Shown here in pieces: positions 60,296-64,000 of a stretch of 64,000 nt of DNA. The notes under the pieces are model-generated. The model worked only from the letters and a program-made list of their open reading frames with translations. It was not told the DNA's origin and did not search any database. The position numbers and the translations under genes are program-made. Location: positions 62,001-126,000 of the forward strand of contig NZ_FNFK01000001.1 in NCBI RefSeq assembly GCF_900101165.1, written 5' to 3'. The stretch is from Alkalibacterium thalassium. GTDB taxonomy: Bacteria; Bacillota; Bacilli; Lactobacillales; Carnobacteriaceae_A. Every line of letters begins with the position of its first letter. Within the stretch, counting starts at the first letter, position 1.

Positions 60296-60487
60296 CTAAT
60301 CAAAGATACCAGTTTTTAATAGGATTTCTTTGTGGGGCTTACATTCTTTACAGACATAGTGTCTGTCCCTGAGATAGTTTAAGGATCTTACTTCATCACC
60401 ACAGAAGCGGCAGTGGGGGAAGTAGTAGGTCATCCTTCCAGCCTTTGAGATTCTGATGTTGTCTTCTTTAGCTTCACGGTAGCTCAT
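60296..60487 (-). CDS. small zinc-binding phage protein
   Basis: A 63-aa protein with CRFCGDE and CKECKPH, a zinc-knuckle layout. ATG 60487 follows GGAGGTTTATAAAA. It sits between the DUF1492 and HNH genes, with a repeated element on each side. Function unknown. Confidence 0.65.
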   Translation of the reverse strand: MSYREAKEDNIRISKAGRMTYYFPHCRFCGDEVRSLNYLRDRHYVCKECKPHKEILLKTGIFD

Positions 60488-60504
60488 TTTTATAAACCTC
60501 CATT

Positions 60505-60553
60505 TTACATATAATCACATGCGGTGGGTATCATTCTATGGTTTTAGGTATCC
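60505..60553 (-). promoter_or_regulatory. repeated upstream element, copy E
   Basis: The second copy of the 49-base element, 260 bases right of the first, just upstream of the 63-aa gene and overlapping the last codons of the DUF1492 gene. GGTATCATTCTATG is identical in both copies. Confidence 0.5.
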
Positions 60554-60972
60554 TGATTTAAAATCTTACTGCAAACTTCCAAGGCAGCGTTATGCATTTT
60601 GTAGAGATGGTGGATGGTGTAACACATATCCACTGCGATCTTTTCCCAGGTTAGAAAACAAAGGTAGCGCTTCTCAAGAAGCGTCTGGTACTCAGAGTTT
60701 TCTATGGACTTGATGATGGTCATAATTTCACGTTTAGTATCTACAAGACTAATGATGTCCTGATTGATTTCTTCCTGCAGGTCGATGATTCTTGCAATCA
60801 CATCAGCCATTGTGGATGTTGAGCGGTTCGGATTTCTTGGCATTGAGCTCAAAGTCGATGTGGCTCTTGTTGCCAGTGCATTTAAAGATTCCAATTGCTC
60901 AAACTTGCTACGGATCCGATGGTCAATGCGATAAGCTTTTGAGAAGTATTCTCTTGCGTTTTGTTTATTCAT
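60544..60972 (-). CDS. DUF1492 / sigma-70-region-4-like phage regulator
   Basis: A 142-aa helical protein. The C-terminus (QTLLEKRYLCFLTWEKIAVDMCYTIHHLYKMHN) has the L-x-x-RY-x-x-x-x-W-x-x-I-A pattern of DUF1492 and related late-gene activators. Its position just before the packaging genes suggests that it turns on late transcription, perhaps through the repeated elements next to it. Confidence 0.75.
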   Translation of the reverse strand: MNKQNAREYFSKAYRIDHRIRSKFEQLESLNALATRATSTLSSMPRNPNRSTSTMADVIARIIDLQEEINQDIISLVDTKREIMTIIKSIENSEYQTLLEKRYLCFLTWEKIAVDMCYTIHHLYKMHNAALEVCSKILNQDT

Positions 60973-61031
60973 GTCAGCCCTCCGAATATTTTAGATTTCA
61001 CTCGGATTGGCGAGGATTGTCATAGGTTGTC

Positions 61032-62401
61032 TTAGATTTTCAGATCTGCCTTTACGGCATTGATTAGTGCAGCTTGGGTGCTGTTCTTTTCTCTTAGTGC
61101 TTTAAGAATACGTGCATCGATGGTGTCCTTGGTAATGATGTGTTGAACAACAACGGTATTTTCTGTTTGTCCTTGTCTCCATAGACGGGCATTGGTTTGC
61201 TGGTAGAGTTCCAAGCTCCAGGTCAGACCAAACCAAATGAGAGTGGAGCCGCCTTGTTGAAGGTTCAGGCCATGTCCTGCAGAAGCGGGGTGTATTAAAG
61301 CTACAGGTAATTCACCACTGTTCCAGCTCCTAATGCTTTCAGAAGAATCAAGGCGAGAGAACTTTATTTTATTGTGCCTCAGCCTTTCTGTGATGCGCTC
61401 AAGGTCATGCCTAAACCAATAGGCAACCAGGACGGGCTTTCCATTAGCGGCTTCAATTAGATCTTCTAGTGCATCCAGCTTTCTGTCATGGATTCTGATT
61501 ATCTCTTGAGTATCGGAGTAGACAGCTCCATTGGCCATTTGAGACAGTTTACCAGAAAGAGAAGCAGCATTGGCTGCGGTGATATCTCCACCAGGAAGCT
61601 GAAGGACCAGGTCGCGCTTTAATTCCTCATAGCGTTTACGCTCTGGTTCTGATAGCTTTACTGGATACTCTGAACTGATGAGTTCTGGCATCTTCAAATG
61701 GTCAGTGGATTTCATGGATATGGTAATGTCGGAAATCTGTCGGTAGATGGCATCTTCTGCAAAGGGTAGAGGCTTGTAACTAAAGATAATCTGGCCATTA
61801 CGCTTATCTGGAATAAAGTAGTCGTCTCGATACTTGCCAATGAATCTACCCAGGCGTTTACCCATATCCAGAAGCCTAAACTCAGCCCATAGATCCATGA
61901 GTCCGTTTCCTGTAGGAGTACCAGTTAAACCCACCACTCTTTTGATGTGGGGACGAACTTTCATCAGGGCTTTAAATCTTTTAGATTTGTGATTCTTAAA
62001 GGATGAAAGCTCGTCGATGATCACCATGTCATAGTTGAAAGGGATGCCGCTGTCTTCCACAAGCCACCGGACATTTTCTCTGTTGATGATGTAGATATCA
62101 GCTTTCTTCATAAGTGCAGCTTTTCTTTCTGATTCAGTACCAATAGCTACTGACCAGATAAGATGGTCTAGGTGTGACCATTTCTCAAGTTCTTGGGGCC
62201 ACGTATCTCGTGCCACACGAAGAGGGGCAACCACCAAAACCTTATGAACCTTAAAGCTGTCAAAGAGTAAATTGCTTATAGAGGTAAGGGTCAGCACAGT
62301 TTTTCCTAACCCAAGCCCATATCAAGAAATATGGCAGCAATAGGATTGTTTTCGATGTAGGCACTTGCGTATTGCTGATAATCATGTGGTATGAACTTCA
62401 T
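61032..62401 (-). pseudogene. SNF2-family helicase, frameshifted in Walker A
   Basis: ATG 62401 (site GGAGGTGATGCCAA) starts a phage SNF2 helicase (KFIPHDYQQYASAYIENNP, FLDMGLG) that hits TAG at 62306-62308. Five extra bases (62310-62314 region, TTGGG on the minus strand) split MGLGKT. The other frame resumes as LGKTVLTLTSISNLL and continues to 61032 with all later motifs: DELSSFKN, GLTGTPTGNG, and QGGSTLIWFGLTWSLELYQQTNARLWRQGQ. It is either a real lesion or a sequencing error. Intact members aid phage replication or recombination. Confidence 0.8.
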
Positions 62402-62685
62402 TTGGCATCACCTCCCATGTCGGATACTATTGTCTTTATTCCTGCTACGCTATCCAGAACATAAACCTTGAAGCCAAGATCGCGAAGGAGCTTATGTCTT
62501 GCCAGTTGTAAGGGCCTAGGTTTCTTTCCAGGTGCTTTGACTTCAACAAAAGCAATTCTACCTCCGGGGAGAAGGATTAACCTATCCGGCATGCCATCAA
62601 AACCAGGGCTGACAAACTTTGGTGCAATGCCGCCCATGCTTTTTACGGTGAGTACTAACTTTTGCTCAATGAATTTTTCATTCAT
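62398..62685 (-). CDS. VRR-NUC domain nuclease
   Basis: A 95-aa stand-alone VRR-NUC protein (PD-(D/E)XK fold): IEQKLVLTVKSMGG, GMPDRLILLPGGRIAFVEVKAPG with the catalytic D and E-x-K, and LRDLGFKVYVLDS. It is a common partner of the SNF2 helicase in phage replication modules. Its stop overlaps the helicase ATG by four bases. Confidence 0.92.
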   Translation of the reverse strand: MNEKFIEQKLVLTVKSMGGIAPKFVSPGFDGMPDRLILLPGGRIAFVEVKAPGKKPRPLQLARHKLLRDLGFKVYVLDSVAGIKTIVSDMGGDAK

Positions 62686-63221
62686 AGCTCATATATCCTT
62701 TCTACTGGATCCACAAGGTCAAAAGCGGCGTAGGTAGCAGCTAGAAAGCTAGTGATGGGACGTCCTTTATGTTTCCAGATGAATTTCCCATTGCAGCTGA
62801 CGCCATAGTGGTTCTGGTTGAATCTGCTTTGCTGAATGTTGACCCAGTTGTCTTGGTATTTAAGACTAAACCCACCATAGCGGTTTTCTTTCCATTTACG
62901 GTTTGGGAAGTTACTTCTTCGTTTTGCTCGATTTTTCATGAGACGCTCACGTTCTTTAGAAGCAAGGACGTCGCCTTCCATGATGCCGGCACATATGCAG
63001 CCAACCTTTATGTCTTCAAAGTAATCATCATGATGCATCACATGAATGAACCTGACCCTAGTGCAACCACAAAGTTCACAGGTATAAAGGCCATCACTAG
63101 AGTTTTCTTCTTCAATATCAACCACATCATCACAGTACCAACCATCCAGTGGTGCGTTCCATTTTTTCAGTTGCCTTTGACACCGGGCAATATATGCAGA
63201 GTTGACTTCGTTATTTTTCAT
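62682..63221 (-). CDS. zinc-finger phage protein, unknown
   Basis: A 179-aa protein. A zinc-binding pattern (CELCGCTRVR, VGCICAG) lies near residues 50-80, and a C-terminal SFLAATYAAFDLVDPVERIYEL follows. It overlaps the VRR-NUC gene by four bases, so it belongs to the replication module. Function unknown. Confidence 0.65.
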   Translation of the reverse strand: MKNNEVNSAYIARCQRQLKKWNAPLDGWYCDDVVDIEEENSSDGLYTCELCGCTRVRFIHVMHHDDYFEDIKVGCICAGIMEGDVLASKERERLMKNRAKRRSNFPNRKWKENRYGGFSLKYQDNWVNIQQSRFNQNHYGVSCNGKFIWKHKGRPITSFLAATYAAFDLVDPVERIYEL

Positions 63222-63459
63222 TTCATTGACCTCCTTAGTTAAGCTGTTCCTATAACCCAGAAATCCCTTACGCGCGCAAATGTGCGTATTTCGAGTCTTA
63301 CTGGTATTATTTTTTATATTTCTAATTAGATAAAGATATTAGGAACACAGGAACAAAACTTATGTGGGGGCCTAGCGGCGGCCCCTTTGGGGTGTTCCTG
63401 AAAGTGTTCCTATCCTGATATTCCTGGAACAAAACCTGTTCCAGGAACAGTTCCTAGAA
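63222..63459. other. GGAACA-rich gap, possible replication or regulatory site
   Basis: No gene. Hexamer GGAACA or its complement recurs ten times between 63342 and 63502, and a GC-rich GGCGGCCCC/GGGG hairpin lies near 63376-63395. Confidence 0.45.
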
Positions 63460-64000
63460 TTAGCTGTTTCCAGGAACAGACCTGGGAACAGACTTAGGAA
63501 CAAACATGTACTGTGGTCCATAAAGGGTAGTTCTATCTTTTTTCGGTAGACGTTCCCAGTCCAGTTTTATGAGAATTGCAGAGAGCTCATTGGAGTCGGT
63601 GCGCTTAAGATTTGACCGATCCTTACCAAAACACTCACACCAGATTTCCATATTGCAGACGCTTTGCCTCTTATTGGTGCCAGTGCGACCAATGCCGCCA
63701 AGCTCAACACCACTTAAGAAGTTTCTTCTTTCGAATAGATCCATCTGTTCCCAATCATCAGGGAGAAGTGTATCCAGGTATTCTCTGACCAAACCTTCAC
63801 GTTCATCGGATTCCATGGCATCACGCTGTTCAGCCTTGGCTAACTGCTCCATGGAGGAGTCCAGATAGAGTTTTTCGCCAGCCTTGACGTATACCAGAGC
63901 CTCAGCCCAAATCTGCTGGATCTCTTCAGCGGTAATTTGCCATGAATGTTTGCTTCCACCACCTGGAGTTTTAACAGGCCAGAAACGACGATTTCCTGTT
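63460..64000 (-). CDS. VapE-type (virulence-associated E) protein, C-terminal part, cut by window edge
   Basis: The frame is open from the right edge to TAA 63460 (about 179 residues seen). GNRRFWPVK at the edge is the typical C-terminal motif of VapE/D5-type phage ATPases; a Trp-rich helical part follows, then YLDTLLPDDWEQ and a tail FVPKSVPRSVPGNS. These are phage replication or primase-helicase proteins. The ATPase domain lies outside the window. Confidence 0.82.
   Translation of the reverse strand, partial: TGNRRFWPVKTPGGGSKHSWQITAEEIQQIWAEALVYVKAGEKLYLDSSMEQLAKAEQRDAMESDEREGLVREYLDTLLPDDWEQMDLFERRNFLSGVELGGIGRTGTNKRQSVCNMEIWCECFGKDRSNLKRTDSNELSAILIKLDWERLPKKDRTTLYGPQYMFVPKSVPRSVPGNS

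Larger units (their letters stand above)
30721..64000. mobile_element. prophage, HK97-fold siphovirus type, right end outside the window
   Basis: A contiguous set of phage modules on the minus strand (replication, packaging, head, tail, lysis, serine recombinases) fills 33.9-64.0 kb and continues past the edge. I set the left limit at the break in hsdM, because the SAM motif is lost exactly there and the next genes look like phage lysogeny cargo. The alternative limit is about 33,850, just past the recombinase 3' end. A C-terminal hsdM piece outside the right edge would settle it. Confidence 0.7.

Noticed and set aside
62769-63242. 157-aa plus-strand ORF
   Set aside because: Antisense to the zinc-finger gene, which is coupled to the VRR-NUC gene.
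1-64000. tRNA or rRNA genes
   Set aside because: No cloverleaf with a T-loop GTTCGA-type core or rRNA segment was recognised by eye; tRNAscan-SE and Infernal would be decisive.

Overview
The window looks like a chromosome segment of a low-GC, motile, salt- or alkali-tolerant lactic-acid-type Firmicute; Alkalibacterium or Marinilactibacillus-like Carnobacteriaceae would fit. The clues are an Mrp cation/proton antiporter operon, a cellobiose-type PTS with a LicR-type activator, a lactic-acid-bacterial pyruvate oxidase, a chemotaxis receptor, and TTG/GTG starts behind strong GGAGG sites. The genus is an inference from gene content only.

Layout. 0-1.4 kb: gene remnants, a degenerate tandem-repeat array and a YehS-like DUF1456 gene. 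1.7-2.8 kb: RluA-type pseudouridine synthase. 3.0-10.8 kb: one Mrp-like operon (E, F, G, a DUF4040 subunit, B, C and three MrpD-like antiporter subunits, but no MrpA antiporter domain). 10.9-11.2 kb: a second, colinear copy of the 51-bp-period array. 11.5-17 kb: cellobiose-type PTS (IIB, IIC, IIA), 6-phospho-beta-glucosidase and regulator. 17.3-19.4 kb: a membrane/propeller protein and a zinc-ribbon protein. 19.6-22.4 kb: a 3'-truncated chemotaxis receptor joined to a 5'-truncated MutS2-like gene across a 29-bp IS end scar. 22.8-23.6 kb: broken surface-protein gene. 24.1-25.9 kb: an intact IS200/IS605-family element with tnpA and tnpB. 26-27.8 kb: pyruvate oxidase. 28.2-30.8 kb: a very AT-rich DUF6119/TIGR04141 gene and the 5' end of hsdM, broken just before its SAM-binding motif.

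From about 30.7 or 33.9 kb to the right edge the window is a prophage whose right end is not included. Nearly all of it is read on the minus strand: VapE-type replication protein (cut by the edge), VRR-NUC nuclease, SNF2 helicase (frameshifted in Walker A), DUF1492 regulator, HNH nuclease, small terminase, an insert with SAM synthetase, DNA methyltransferase and small early genes, large terminase, portal, ClpP-like protease, HK97 capsid, connectors, tail tube, a gpG/gpGT chaperone pair with an AAAAAAC slippery site, tape measure, tail hub, a 943-aa tail protein with a six-hairpin-glycosidase-like region, holin, amidase, then a small regulator, a 59-aa gene and two overlapping large serine recombinases. 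This is a siphovirus-type HK97-fold phage. Its left boundary is either the break in hsdM (which would bring the 31-33.8 kb accessory genes into the phage) or the recombinase 3' end at 33.85 kb.

The items most worth a second look are the paired 51-bp arrays flanking the Mrp cluster, the three-D Mrp operon with one subunit lacking a conserved transmembrane lysine, the IS-end deletion scar, the hsdM break next to DUF6119, the overlapping metK/methyltransferase pair with a reversed DNA-binding gene wedged between the terminase genes, and two families of repeated promoter-like elements in the prophage. No tRNA, rRNA or CRISPR array was recognised.
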